Source: Staphylococcus debuckii (GTDB lineage: Bacteria; Bacillota; Bacilli; Staphylococcales; Staphylococcaceae). From it: a stretch of DNA of 64,000 bases. The position numbers were made by a program, and so were the translations under genes. The notes beneath the pieces are model-generated. The model was not told where the DNA came from and ran no database searches. It saw only the letters and a list, made by a program, of their open reading frames with translations. Of the stretch, positions 22,844 through 31,897 are shown one piece after another. Every line of letters begins with the position of its first letter. The first letter of the stretch is position 1. Location of the stretch: assembly GCF_003718735.1 (NCBI RefSeq), contig NZ_CP033460.1:1674001-1738000 (forward strand), read 5' to 3'.

Positions 22844-22882
22844 ATAAAAAGCTGAGGAATTCATTCTTTCTCAGCTTTTTAA
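22844..22882. terminator. Bidirectional terminator between rarA and tcdA
   Basis: Eleven-bp perfect stem (22846-22856 with 22870-22880) flanked by A and T runs; the converging rarA and tcdA transcripts both end here. Confidence 0.9.
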
Positions 22883-22892
22883 TATGCAATCT

Positions 22893-23672
22893 TTATTTAT
22901 CTTGCTTTCTGTCTTTAATGCGAGTAACTGGAATATCTTTTAAAATATCGTTAATTACATAGCCTGCACAAATCAACCCTACGACACTAGGAACAAATGC
23001 ATTTGATGAAGGTGGAATTTGTCCTTTTCTTGTGGCTGCATTTTTATCACCGACTGTTTCTTTAACATCTTCGCGAATCACAATCGGGCTTTCATCAGAA
23101 AATACCACAGGCACACCTTTACGAATGCCTTCTTTCTTTAATTTTTGACGAATAATTTTAGCGATGGGATCTGTATTAGTTTCAGAGATATCAGCCACTT
23201 GGAAGCGTGTCGGATCTGTTTTGTTAGCGGCTCCCATGCTCGAAATGAGTTTCACATTACGTTTTAAACATTCTTTCATTAAATGAACTTTATACATAAT
23301 TGTATCGCTCGCATCGATAAAGTAATCAATATCATAATCATTAAACAATGCCTCATATGTATCTTCGTTATAAAACATATGGAGCGAGGTAACCTTACAA
23401 TCAGGGTTGATTAATTTAATACGTTCTTCCATCAATGTTACTTTGCTTTGACCGATTGTCGTCGTCAAAGCATGGATTTGGCGATTAACGTTAGTAATAT
23501 CTACATCGTCTTTATCAATTAAAATAATATGGCCGATATTAGTTCTTGCTAAAGCTTCTGCCGCAAATGAACCTACTCCGCCTACTCCTAAAACGGCAAC
23601 CGTTTGATTTTTAAGTAAATCTAAACCTTCTTTTCCGTAAGCTAATTCATTACGTGAAAACTGATGTTTCAT
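22893..23672 (-). CDS. tcdA: tRNA threonylcarbamoyladenosine dehydratase TcdA
   Basis: 259 residues, E1/ThiF-like fold. ATP loop VLGVGGVGSFAAEALAR (about 30-46), IDKDDVDITNVNRQ adenylation site (about 52-65), and the D of DASDTIMYK. TcdA (CsdL, YrvM in Bacillus) cyclises t6A37 to ct6A in ANN-decoding tRNAs. Located next to the 6S RNA gene and aspS exactly as yrvM is in Bacillus, which supports this over a ThiF/MoeB role. Confidence 0.93.
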   Translation of the reverse strand: MKHQFSRNELAYGKEGLDLLKNQTVAVLGVGGVGSFAAEALARTNIGHIILIDKDDVDITNVNRQIHALTTTIGQSKVTLMEERIKLINPDCKVTSLHMFYNEDTYEALFNDYDIDYFIDASDTIMYKVHLMKECLKRNVKLISSMGAANKTDPTRFQVADISETNTDPIAKIIRQKLKKEGIRKGVPVVFSDESPIVIREDVKETVGDKNAATRKGQIPPSSNAFVPSVVGLICAGYVINDILKDIPVTRIKDRKQDK

Positions 23673-23764
23673 TTTTTGAAATCTCCTTTAATCCTTACTT
23701 TTACATTTATATATTATAGCAAATTTAAATTTTTAATAAACTAGGGATGAGTAAGCTTTATAAA

Positions 23765-23997
23765 TAAAAAATACGCAAGGCAAAAGCCCTGCGTACGATA
23801 GAATCCGTTGTACCGTAGTTATTATAGCTTGATCATTTTGGCCTGCTATATACAGGTGGGTGCCCTGTTTCTTGTTTTGCACGTCCTCCTAGAGAGGCGT
23901 GTGCGCTGCAAGAAAACCTATTGGGCTCCCTGATCAAAGAGTGTTAGGTCAAAATACATACAGCAAACTACGAATATTTCAGACGACTATCTTATGA
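23765..23997 (-). ncRNA. ssrS: 6S RNA (SsrS)
   Basis: Intergenic 387-bp region between aspS and tcdA, the place of bsrA in Bacillus. On the minus strand the 5' part CGTAGTT pairs with AACTACG near the 3' end, TATTTTG.CCT pairs with AGG.CAAAAT.A, and a terminal stem CTTGCAGCGCAC / GTGCAAAACAAG encloses the apical loop, leaving the large central bubble of 6S RNA. It ends at a terminator (23771-23795) with a T run. 6S RNA mimics an open promoter and sequesters sigma-A RNA polymerase in stationary phase. Ends are estimates. Confidence 0.87.
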
Positions 23998-24001
23998 GTT
24001 A

Positions 24002-24029
24002 ATAGTACCACATTTTAACCGAATTGCAA
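24002..24029 (-). promoter_or_regulatory. Predicted promoter of 6S RNA
   Basis: Minus strand: -35 TTGCAA (24024-24029), 16-bp spacer, -10 TACTAT (24002-24007), placing the RNA 5' end near 23995. It lies between the aspS stop and the 6S structure, so 6S can be made independently of aspS. Confidence 0.65.
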
Positions 24030-24059
24030 ATTTAAACTATCGAATTTTTAAATTTTGTA

Positions 24060-25826
24060 TTAATGACGAATACGAAGTGATAGTTCTTCTAATTGTTTGT
24101 CGGATACTTCACTTGGTGCTTGAGTCATAAGAGATACTGCAGACGCAGTTTTAGGGAATGCGATGGTATCACGTAAGTTATTACGACCCGCAAGCAACAT
24201 AACGAAGCGGTCTAAGCCAAGCGCGATTCCGCCATGTGGTGGTGCTCCGAATTTGAAAGCATCTAATAAGAAACCGAATTGTTCTTGTGCTTGTTCTTTT
24301 GTGAATCCTAATACTTCAAACATTTTTGATTGGATATCTGCATTATGAATTCTGATTGAACCGCCGCCAAGTTCATAGCCATTCAATACAATATCATATG
24401 CTTTTGCTTGTGCTTTTTCAGGTGCTGAATCTAATTTGTCTAAATCTTCATCTTTAGGTGAAGTAAATGGATGGTGGGCTGCTACATAACGTTTTTCATC
24501 TTCATCATATTCAAGTAACGGCCAATCAGTTACCCATAAGAAGTTCAATTTGTCTTTGTCGATTAAACCTAATTCATGTGCTAATTTCACACGTAATGCA
24601 CCTAAACTTTGTGCTACAACACTAGGTTTGTCAGCTACAAACATTACTAAGTCGCCTGTTTCTGCGCCAGTCAACTCTTTCACTTTTTCAACATCTTTAT
24701 CTTCAAAGAATCTGGCAATCGGACCACTGAAGCCGTCTTCTACAACTTTGACCCAAGCTAAACCTTTGGCACCATAGATATTTACAAATTCTGTTAAAGC
24801 ATCCATGTCTTTACGTGTATATTTGTCTGCAGCGCCTTTAGCAGCTATAGCTTTCACTTCTCCGCCTTTTTCAACTGTATCTTTGAACACTTTGAAGTCC
24901 ATAGTACGACCAAGTTCAGATACATCTTTTAATTCCATATCAAAACGCGTATCTGGTTTATCAGAACCATAACGTGCCATTGCTTCTGCGTATGTCATAC
25001 GTGGGAATTGATCAGTCAATTCTACACCTTTAACATCTTTTACTACTTTTTTAAGCAAAGCTTCGCCCATTTCCATAACGTCTTCTTGATCTACGAAACT
25101 CATTTCAACATCGACTTGAGTAAATTCAGGTTGTCTGTCTGCACGTAAATCTTCATCACGGAAACATTTAACAATTTGGTAGTATTTATCAAAACCACTA
25201 ATCATCAACAATTGTTTAAATAATTGTGGTGATTGCGGCAACGCATAGAATTGTCCTTCGTGAACACGAGAAGGTACTAAATAGTCACGTGCACCTTCTG
25301 GCGTAGATTTAGTTAAAACTGGAGTTTCAATATCTAAGAAACCGTCTCCATCTAAGAATTCACGTACTGAACGTGTAATTTGATGACGCATTTTAATAGT
25401 TTGCGCAAGTTCTTGTCTTCTTAAGTCTAAATAACGATATTTTAAGCGGATATTTTCATCTACTTGTTGGTTCTCATCATTAATTGAAAATGGAGGTGTT
25501 TGTGCTTTATTAATAATGTTAATATGATCAACTTGTACTTCTACATTACCAGTTTTGATTTTAGGGTTAACTGTTTCAGGATCACGTTTGGTAACTGTAC
25601 CTTCTATTTCAATTACATATTCACTGCGGATAGATTCTGCAGTTTCTAAGGCTTCTTTTGAAAAGTCAGGGTTAAATACGATTTGTACATATCCTTCACG
25701 GTCGCGTAAATCCACGAAAATCAAACCGCCTAAGTCTCTGCGGTTATGCACCCAACCTTTTAATGTAACACGTTGTCCTAAAAAATCTTCAGTTACTAGA
25801 CCACAATAAGTTGTTCTTTTACTCAT
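24060..25826 (-). CDS. aspS: Aspartyl-tRNA synthetase
   Basis: 588 residues, bacterial-type class IIb enzyme. N-terminal OB-fold anticodon domain ([21 protein letters not shown]), motif 2 [18 protein letters not shown] (about 216-233), the bacterial GAD insertion (about 290-410), motif 3 [14 protein letters not shown]. Starts 3 bp after hisS and shares its T-box control, the standard hisS-aspS operon of Firmicutes. Confidence 0.98.
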   Translation of the reverse strand: MSKRTTYCGLVTEDFLGQRVTLKGWVHNRRDLGGLIFVDLRDREGYVQIVFNPDFSKEALETAESIRSEYVIEIEGTVTKRDPETVNPKIKTGNVEVQVDHINIINKAQTPPFSINDENQQVDENIRLKYRYLDLRRQELAQTIKMRHQITRSVREFLDGDGFLDIETPVLTKSTPEGARDYLVPSRVHEGQFYALPQSPQLFKQLLMISGFDKYYQIVKCFRDEDLRADRQPEFTQVDVEMSFVDQEDVMEMGEALLKKVVKDVKGVELTDQFPRMTYAEAMARYGSDKPDTRFDMELKDVSELGRTMDFKVFKDTVEKGGEVKAIAAKGAADKYTRKDMDALTEFVNIYGAKGLAWVKVVEDGFSGPIARFFEDKDVEKVKELTGAETGDLVMFVADKPSVVAQSLGALRVKLAHELGLIDKDKLNFLWVTDWPLLEYDEDEKRYVAAHHPFTSPKDEDLDKLDSAPEKAQAKAYDIVLNGYELGGGSIRIHNADIQSKMFEVLGFTKEQAQEQFGFLLDAFKFGAPPHGGIALGLDRFVMLLAGRNNLRDTIAFPKTASAVSLMTQAPSEVSDKQLEELSLRIRH

Positions 25827-25829
25827 ATA

Positions 25830-27116
25830 TTACTTCTCTCCTTGTTTTTCTTTCTTACTTTCAAAATAAGAAACTAAGTCAGCTAAATGAATAGAATCAG
25901 ATTCTCCACTATCCATATGTTTAATATCAATATTACCATCTTCAAGTTCTTGCTCGCCGATCACAATTGTATATTCTGCCCCTACACGGTTGGCTTGTTT
26001 CATTTGACCTTTGATTTTGCGTTTCAAATAATCCTTATCGGCTTTAATACCGTGGTGACGTAAATCATTTAATAAATTCACTGCATATCTATCAGCTTTT
26101 TCACCCATTGTGACAATGAATAAATCTAAATGTTCATCTTCTTCGATTTCAATGCCTTCTTCTTCCAAAGCTAATAATAGACGCTCGATACTCAAAGCGA
26201 AACCAATACCAGTTTGTTTCGGACCTTCAAGCAATTCAAGCAAACCATTATAACGGCCACCGCCACATAATGTAGTAATAGCGCCATCATAATCAGGGCT
26301 GTCTATCATCAACTCGAAGGCAGTGTGTGTATAATAATCAAGGCCACGCACAAGATTTGGATCCTCAACATACGGAATGTTTAAATCGTCTAAATATTGT
26401 TTAACTTGGTTAAAATATTCTTTAGATTCTTCATTGAGATAATCAGTAATACGCGGTGCAGTTTTTACCGCTTCTTTATCTCTATCTACTTTACAATCTA
26501 AAATACGCATCGGATTAGTATGCAAACGTGCTTGACAGTCACTGCAGAATGTATCGATAACGGGTTCAAAATGCTCAATCAATGCTTCATTGTATTGTTT
26601 ACGAGAATCAAAATCACCGACACTATTGATCACCAATTTAAGGTGTTTTAAACCAAATGATTGATATATGTGCATCACCATTGCTAAAATTTCCGCATCG
26701 ATACTTGGATCTTCAGCACCGATAGCTTCTACACCAAATTGGTTAAACTGACGATAACGTCCCTTTTGCTTACGTTCATAGCGGAACATCGGTCCATTAT
26801 AGTAAAGTTTAATCGGTTGATTAGGATCTCCTTGCATTTTATTTTCAATATATGAACGCACTACCGCAGCAGTACCTTCAGGTCGAAGTGTAATACTTCT
26901 GTCACCTTTGTCTTTGAAGGTATACATTTCTTTTTGTACCACGTCTGTAGAATCACCGACACCTCGAGCGAATAAATCAGTACTTTCAAAAATTGGCGTA
27001 CGAATTTCTTTATAATTATATAATTCCATTAATTCATCTAATTTAGTTTCGATATATCTCCATTTTCTGCTTTGATCAGGAAGAATATCTTGTGTCCCAC
27101 GTGGGATTTTAATCAT
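25830..27116 (-). CDS. hisS: Histidyl-tRNA synthetase
   Basis: 428 residues from ATG at 27116 (MIKIPRGTQD), with ribosome site AAAGGATG. The open frame extends 27 codons further but that part lies inside the T-box terminator and cannot be the start. Class IIa signatures: RGTQDILP, motif 2 FRYERKQKGRYRQFNQFG (about 109-126), the His-binding stretch GLDYYTHTAFEL (about 256), motif 3 GIGFALSIERL, and a C-terminal anticodon domain. Confidence 0.98.
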   Translation of the reverse strand: MIKIPRGTQDILPDQSRKWRYIETKLDELMELYNYKEIRTPIFESTDLFARGVGDSTDVVQKEMYTFKDKGDRSITLRPEGTAAVVRSYIENKMQGDPNQPIKLYYNGPMFRYERKQKGRYRQFNQFGVEAIGAEDPSIDAEILAMVMHIYQSFGLKHLKLVINSVGDFDSRKQYNEALIEHFEPVIDTFCSDCQARLHTNPMRILDCKVDRDKEAVKTAPRITDYLNEESKEYFNQVKQYLDDLNIPYVEDPNLVRGLDYYTHTAFELMIDSPDYDGAITTLCGGGRYNGLLELLEGPKQTGIGFALSIERLLLALEEEGIEIEEDEHLDLFIVTMGEKADRYAVNLLNDLRHHGIKADKDYLKRKIKGQMKQANRVGAEYTIVIGEQELEDGNIDIKHMDSGESDSIHLADLVSYFESKKEKQGEK

Positions 27117-27413
27117 AATGTCACATCCTTTAGTAAATAAAAAAAGCCCTTGCATGATATCACTATCACACAAGGGACGAAAATTCCGTGTTGCCACCCT
27201 AATTGAGCCGAAATGTATTCTATGGCTCCTCTTTCAACAATTAACGCTTGTAAAACGAGAGTTGATTTCGTTAAATCAAACTCCACCTCTTCTTGTGTTC
27301 AATCATGACAAAAATACTCTGAATAATCTTTCAGCCACGGATTATTTCTCTAATTGCATTTCTTAATGTCTATTCAAGAATAATAACAGTTTTCATATTT
27401 TCTTTACTATTCA
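27117..27413 (-). promoter_or_regulatory. T-box leader of hisS-aspS (His specifier CAC)
   Basis: T-box AGGGTGGCAACACGG lies at 27186-27200 (minus strand), followed by a terminator hairpin (about 27138-27178: CCCTTG paired with CAAGGG, then seven T). The stem I specifier loop reads GAA-CAC-AAG, giving CAC (His) at 27295-27297. The variant T-box core GGTGGCAAC is common in His leaders. Uncharged tRNA-His would induce both synthetase genes. Confidence 0.92.
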
Positions 27414-27419
27414 GATACT

Positions 27420-27448
27420 ATCATAACGATTTTATGCTATGTTTGCAA
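27420..27448 (-). promoter_or_regulatory. Predicted sigma-A promoter of hisS-aspS
   Basis: Minus strand: -35 TTGCAA (27443-27448), 17-bp spacer, -10 TATGAT (27420-27425); start near 27413. It directly follows the lytH stop codon. Confidence 0.65.
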
Positions 27449-27452
27449 CTGT

Positions 27453-28328
27453 TTAATTTGAAAAATAGGTTCTAAGCCCATCAACGATTGCTTGTTCTAC
27501 AATATGACGATGCAGTTCATCTCGAATCATCATCTCATCTGTGGGATTACTAATATAACCTAATTCAATCAATACTGCTGGTATTTTAGATTGGCGCAGT
27601 ACTTGATAATTTTCTTGTCTCGCGCCTTTTGGAGAAAGTACCGCTTTCTTTTGAATACTCATGCTTAAAGCTTCAGCCAAGCCTTCTTGTTGTTTTTTAA
27701 ACCAATAGACTGTTACTCCATTTGCATCAGGTGATTTCAGCGCATCATTATGTAAGCTGATAAATGCGTCACCGCTTAAGTTACGGTCTTTAAGTTTGAC
27801 GTATTCATCTTTATCACGCGTCATTTTGACTTTTGCACCTTCTTGTTCAAGCAACTTCTTTAGTTCTTGACCTGTTTTAAGCGTGTAATTTTTTTCTAAA
27901 GATTTAAAATGAGTTGAACTGGAAGCACCTTGGTCACCGCCGCCGTGACCAGGATCCAGCACAATCACTTTATTCTTTAAAGGTTTAGCATTAGGATTAC
28001 TGTCTGGTTCAATATTCAAATCCGTATGCCATCCAGCAATCCATCCCTTTTCTTTGCCATCTTTGGTCGATACGTAAATCCACTTACCTTTTTTGTCCAG
28101 TTGTTTAAAGGTTTCACCCTTTTCAGCTGGGTAAATTTCTGGATAGACAGCATTGGGACCTGTACGCAGTTCTGCGTCTTCTTTCATAGTAACTTTATCG
28201 TCATGATCTGTCTGATAATTTGCTACTAAGATAATGATAAATAATAAAATAATTAAAGCAATTAAGGCAATAAATATAGGAATCGGTTTGAGTTTACGTT
28301 TCTTAAACCAATTTTCAATACGGTTCAT
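27453..28328 (-). CDS. lytH: N-acetylmuramoyl-L-alanine amidase LytH
   Basis: 291 residues, membrane-anchored. One N-terminal transmembrane segment (about 17-37), an extracellular SH3 domain (about 46-100) and an Amidase_3 zinc domain (about 120-290) with [13 protein letters not shown] (zinc His), the SLHND second His and catalytic Glu in [10 protein letters not shown]. In S. aureus LytH, activated by ActH, trims stem peptides from membrane-proximal glycan and limits where new wall is built. It overlaps dtd by 4 bp (ATGA), so the relA-dtd-lytH genes are translated as a unit. Confidence 0.94.
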   Translation of the reverse strand: MNRIENWFKKRKLKPIPIFIALIALIILLFIIILVANYQTDHDDKVTMKEDAELRTGPNAVYPEIYPAEKGETFKQLDKKGKWIYVSTKDGKEKGWIAGWHTDLNIEPDSNPNAKPLKNKVIVLDPGHGGGDQGASSSTHFKSLEKNYTLKTGQELKKLLEQEGAKVKMTRDKDEYVKLKDRNLSGDAFISLHNDALKSPDANGVTVYWFKKQQEGLAEALSMSIQKKAVLSPKGARQENYQVLRQSKIPAVLIELGYISNPTDEMMIRDELHRHIVEQAIVDGLRTYFSN

Positions 28329-28777
28329 ATAATCTTGCCATCCTGACTTTCATAAATAATCGTTACAGGACCATCATTTTCTATATCAACCAACATATCT
28401 GTTCCAAATTCTCCTGTTTTCACTTCCACACCATATTGTTTGAGTGCCTCATTAAAAGCTTCATATAAACGATTGGCTTCCTCAGGAGGTTTAGAATTAG
28501 AAAATCCTGGACGATTCCCTTTTTTTACATCTGCATACAAAGTAAATTGAGATATCGATAAGATTGCTCCATTTACTTGTTGTACATTTAAATTTAATTT
28601 GCCATTTTCATCTTCAAAAATACGCGCATTAACAATTTTCTTAGCTATTGCTTCTACATCCTGTTCAGTCGAATCTTGACCGACACCGACTAACAGACAA
28701 AGTCCTTTGCCGATTTCTTCATGTATTGATTCATTTGTGACGGATGCTTGTTTCACTCGTTGTACGACTATTTTCAT
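28325..28777 (-). CDS. dtd: D-aminoacyl-tRNA deacylase
   Basis: 150 residues. Removes D-amino acids (and Gly from tRNA-Ala) from mischarged tRNA. Both active-site elements are visible: SQFTLYADV (about 78-86) and the cross-subunit Gly-cisPro motif in [11 protein letters not shown] (about 134-144). Follows relA by 15 bp and overlaps lytH. Confidence 0.97.
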   Translation of the reverse strand: MKIVVQRVKQASVTNESIHEEIGKGLCLLVGVGQDSTEQDVEAIAKKIVNARIFEDENGKLNLNVQQVNGAILSISQFTLYADVKKGNRPGFSNSKPPEEANRLYEAFNEALKQYGVEVKTGEFGTDMLVDIENDGPVTIIYESQDGKII

Positions 28778-28792
28778 TATTTAACACCTCTA

Positions 28793-30982
28793 TTAATTCC
28801 AAACTCTTGTAACTGTATAGACATCACCAAGTTGTTTGATACGTTCTACAACTTTAAACACTTCATTGACATTTTTAACCATGACGCTTAAGTTGATGAT
28901 TGCATTTTTTTCAACATCTGACTTACCAGCAACTTTGACTAAGTTACTATCAGTTGCATTGACAGCTTGCAATACTTCATTGAGCAATCCATTGCGGTCA
29001 TATGCTGTAACTTCTAAATCAACTTGATAGCGTTGAGTGGAGTCTTTAGATTTTACCCATTCAACATCTATTAAACGTTCTGTTTCATTCTTAATATTCG
29101 GGCAATCTGTACGATGTACTTTAATGCCGTGTCCTTTGGTGATATATCCCACAATATCATCACCTGGAATCGGATTACAGCATTTTGACAACTTGATCAG
29201 TACGTTTTCAATACCTTCCACATATACACCACTGTCCGTAGTAATATGATCTTTAATAGGTACCGACTTCGTTACTTCTTGTGCTGCATTCAATGCTTTT
29301 TGTTTATCTAAAATACGTTGCTTTTCTGTTAATTTATTTACAATTTGAGAAGACGTCACGCCGCCGAATCCAACTGCTGCAAATAAATCATCTTCGTTAG
29401 AAAAATTATATTTATCATTGACTATTTCAATATTATCTTCGGTTAAAACATCTTCAACTTTAAAGCCTTGATCTTTAATTTCAGCCTCAACCATAAATTT
29501 ACCTTTTTCAATATTTGAAGAACGGTCTTGTTTTTTGAAAAAGCTTTTAATTTTACTTTTAGCACTAGATGATTTGACAATTTTCAACCAATCTCTGCTT
29601 GGTCCGTAAGAATGCTTACTTGTACGTATCTCAACAATATCTCCAGTTTGCAATACATAATCGATAGGTTCAATCTTACCATTGACTTTTGCACCGATCA
29701 TTTTATTTCCGACTTCACTGTGAACAGCATAAGCAAAATCAATCGGCACAGCGCCGTATGGCAATTCAATAACATCACTTTGAGGTGTAAAGGCATATAC
29801 TTTATCACTTTGTAAATCGAATTTTAGAGATTCCATAAATTCTTGTGCATCATTTGCTGTTTTGTCCGCTTCTGCCAAATCTTTAAGCCAAGATAACTTT
29901 TTAGCGTAACCTGAATTATCTTCTGTGACTTTCTTGCCCTCTTTATATGCCCAGTGTGCTGCCACACCATGTTCAGCAATTTCATGCATTTCTTGTGTAC
30001 GAATTTGAATTTCTAAAGGATCACCATTCGGCCCCACTACTGTGGTATGCAAAGATTGATACATATTTTGTTTCGGCATGGCAATATAATCTTTAAAACG
30101 ACCAGGCATAGGTTTCCACAGTGTATGAACTAAACCAAGTACTGCGTAACAATCTTTAATCGAGTCTACTATAATACGTACTGCTAATAAATCGAATATT
30201 TGATCAAATTGTTTCTTTTGTTTCATCATTTTGCGATAAATACTATAGATATGCTTAGGTCTGCCATTTATTTCACCATTTATTTGCATTTTATCCATTT
30301 CAGCTTGTATCCGATCGATTGCATTAGTGATATATGCTTCTCTTTCGCTGCGTTTCTTTTTCATTAAATTGACAATTCTAAAATATTGAACGCCATCAAT
30401 ATAACGTAAAGCAATATCTTCAAGTTCCCATTTAATCGTATTGATACCTAAACGGTGCGCAAGCGGTGCATATATTTCTAATGTTTCTTTAGAAATACGG
30501 ATTTGCTTTTCTCTCGGCATCGCTTTAAGTGTGCGCATATTATGCAATCTATCTGCTAATTTAACTAAAATTACCCGTACATCTTTAGCGATTGCTATAA
30601 ACAATTTACGATGATTTTCAGCTTGTTGCTCTTCTTTGGAGCGATATTTAACTTTCTTAAGTTTAGTTACGCCTTCCACTATCATTGCAACTTCATCGTT
30701 AAACATTGCTTTAACATCATCAAATGTGTATGGAGTATCCTCAATCACATCATGTAAAAACCCTGCTACGATAGTAGGTCCATCCAAATGCATTTCGGTT
30801 AAAATTCCTGCTACCTGAATTGGATGCATGATATAAGGCAGACCATTCTTTCTGAATTGTCCTTGATGTGCTTCATAAGCAATATGATAGCTTTTCAGTA
30901 CATGTTCGTATTCTTCCTCGCTTAGATAGGATTTAGCTTTATATAATACTTCGTCTGCGCTATATGGATATTCATTATTCAC
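28793..30982 (-). CDS. relA: Bifunctional (p)ppGpp synthetase/hydrolase Rel
   Basis: 729 residues from GTG at 30982 ([12 protein letters not shown], matching S. aureus), with GGGGGTG as ribosome site; longer frame start not favoured. Long RSH protein: N-terminal HD hydrolase ([18 protein letters not shown], about 50-80), synthetase domain with [12 protein letters not shown] and [10 protein letters not shown] (about 240-275), TGS domain (about 395-455, VYAFTP...[12 protein letters not shown]), zinc-finger/helical [13 protein letters not shown] and a C-terminal ACT domain. Controls the stringent response on the ribosome. Preceded by a 376-bp region with two inverted repeats. Confidence 0.97.
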   Translation of the reverse strand: MNNEYPYSADEVLYKAKSYLSEEEYEHVLKSYHIAYEAHQGQFRKNGLPYIMHPIQVAGILTEMHLDGPTIVAGFLHDVIEDTPYTFDDVKAMFNDEVAMIVEGVTKLKKVKYRSKEEQQAENHRKLFIAIAKDVRVILVKLADRLHNMRTLKAMPREKQIRISKETLEIYAPLAHRLGINTIKWELEDIALRYIDGVQYFRIVNLMKKKRSEREAYITNAIDRIQAEMDKMQINGEINGRPKHIYSIYRKMMKQKKQFDQIFDLLAVRIIVDSIKDCYAVLGLVHTLWKPMPGRFKDYIAMPKQNMYQSLHTTVVGPNGDPLEIQIRTQEMHEIAEHGVAAHWAYKEGKKVTEDNSGYAKKLSWLKDLAEADKTANDAQEFMESLKFDLQSDKVYAFTPQSDVIELPYGAVPIDFAYAVHSEVGNKMIGAKVNGKIEPIDYVLQTGDIVEIRTSKHSYGPSRDWLKIVKSSSAKSKIKSFFKKQDRSSNIEKGKFMVEAEIKDQGFKVEDVLTEDNIEIVNDKYNFSNEDDLFAAVGFGGVTSSQIVNKLTEKQRILDKQKALNAAQEVTKSVPIKDHITTDSGVYVEGIENVLIKLSKCCNPIPGDDIVGYITKGHGIKVHRTDCPNIKNETERLIDVEWVKSKDSTQRYQVDLEVTAYDRNGLLNEVLQAVNATDSNLVKVAGKSDVEKNAIINLSVMVKNVNEVFKVVERIKQLGDVYTVTRVWN

Positions 30983-31298
30983 ATTAGACACCCCCACATA
31001 TTCGTTAACCTTCTAAATGTTCGTATGAGGTATGTAAAATAGAATCCAATTTGAATTTATTTTAGTATTGCGAAAATAATGCAGAAAGCTACCAACTTTC
31101 GCTCGCATACTTTACCTCGAACCTCTTTTACCTATAGTCCACATTTATTAAATAATACTTCTATATTACTATAAATTGAAAGATAAATGAACCTTTTCAA
31201 TTTACAGTAGTTTTACATCCTACTTCTACATTCAACTTTTTAGCTTAAGAAGTTTACTTACAATTTTAATTAGATACTTAGAGGAATGCAAATCAATA
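30983..31298 (-). promoter_or_regulatory. relA upstream region with two inverted repeats
   Basis: This gap after apt holds no credible ORF. An inverted repeat with 14-base arms (31168-31181 and 31195-31208, one G-T pair, 13-base loop) and a second hairpin (31079-31108, arms ATGC..GAAAG / CTTTC.GCAT) lie upstream of relA. Neither is followed by a T run, so they are not terminators. The rel promoter must be here; TAATAT or TATAGT near 31170 could be the -10 but no clean -35 is visible. Confidence 0.4.
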
Positions 31299-31340
31299 TA
31301 AATAAACCGTTTACTGCAGAATCAGCAAACGATTTATTTT
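31299..31340 (-). terminator. Intrinsic terminator after apt
   Basis: Sixteen-base arms (31301-31316 and 31323-31338) pair with two G-T pairs around a 6-base loop and are U-rich on the 3' side. Ends the recJ-apt transcript 18 bp past the apt stop. Confidence 0.75.
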
Positions 31341-31358
31341 CTCTCATCTATTATTTAA

Positions 31359-31877
31359 TTACTCATCATAAGAAATTAAGCTTAAGACATCATAACCATT
31401 TAGTTTATCAATACCGTGCAAGTATTTTAATTCAATAATAAATGCGATACCTACTACAATCCCGCCTAATTCTTCAACAAGTTTAATTGTAGCTTCAATT
31501 GTTCCGCCAGTCGCTAACAAATCATCAGTAATCAATACGCGTTGACCTGGTTTAATAGCATCTCTGTGCATAGTAAGTACATTTGTACCATACTCTAAAT
31601 CATATTCGTAACGAATGACTTCACGAGGCAATTTACCTTCTTTTCTGACTGGAGCAAAACCGATTCCCATAGAGTAAGCCACTGGACAGCCGATAATAAA
31701 ACCGCGCGCTTCAGGTCCCACAACAATATCCACTTCTTTTTCTCGCGCGAATTCTACAATTTGATCTGTTGCATATCCATATGCTTTGCCATTATCCATT
31801 ATTGTTGTGATATCTTTAAAATCGACGCCCTCTTTCGGCCAATCTTGTACTTCTGAAACATACTGTTTTAAATCCAT
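31359..31877 (-). CDS. apt: Adenine phosphoribosyltransferase
   Basis: 172 residues. Makes AMP from adenine and PRPP, recycling the adenine released by MtnN. PRPP-binding motif [13 protein letters not shown] (about 120-132), APRT signature [11 protein letters not shown] (about 52-62). Lies 20 bp after recJ and before relA, the conserved recJ-apt-rel order of Firmicutes. Confidence 0.97.
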   Translation of the reverse strand: MDLKQYVSEVQDWPKEGVDFKDITTIMDNGKAYGYATDQIVEFAREKEVDIVVGPEARGFIIGCPVAYSMGIGFAPVRKEGKLPREVIRYEYDLEYGTNVLTMHRDAIKPGQRVLITDDLLATGGTIEATIKLVEELGGIVVGIAFIIELKYLHGIDKLNGYDVLSLISYDE

Positions 31878-31897
31878 TTTATCTATTTCCTCCTAAA

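Noticed and set aside
27117..27197. N-terminal extension of hisS
   Set aside because: Would be translated from the T-box terminator itself; the ATG at 27116 has a ribosome site and matches family starts.
30983..31298. Riboswitch before relA
   Set aside because: Hairpins do not match any riboswitch class I know and no terminator or sequestered ribosome site is visible.
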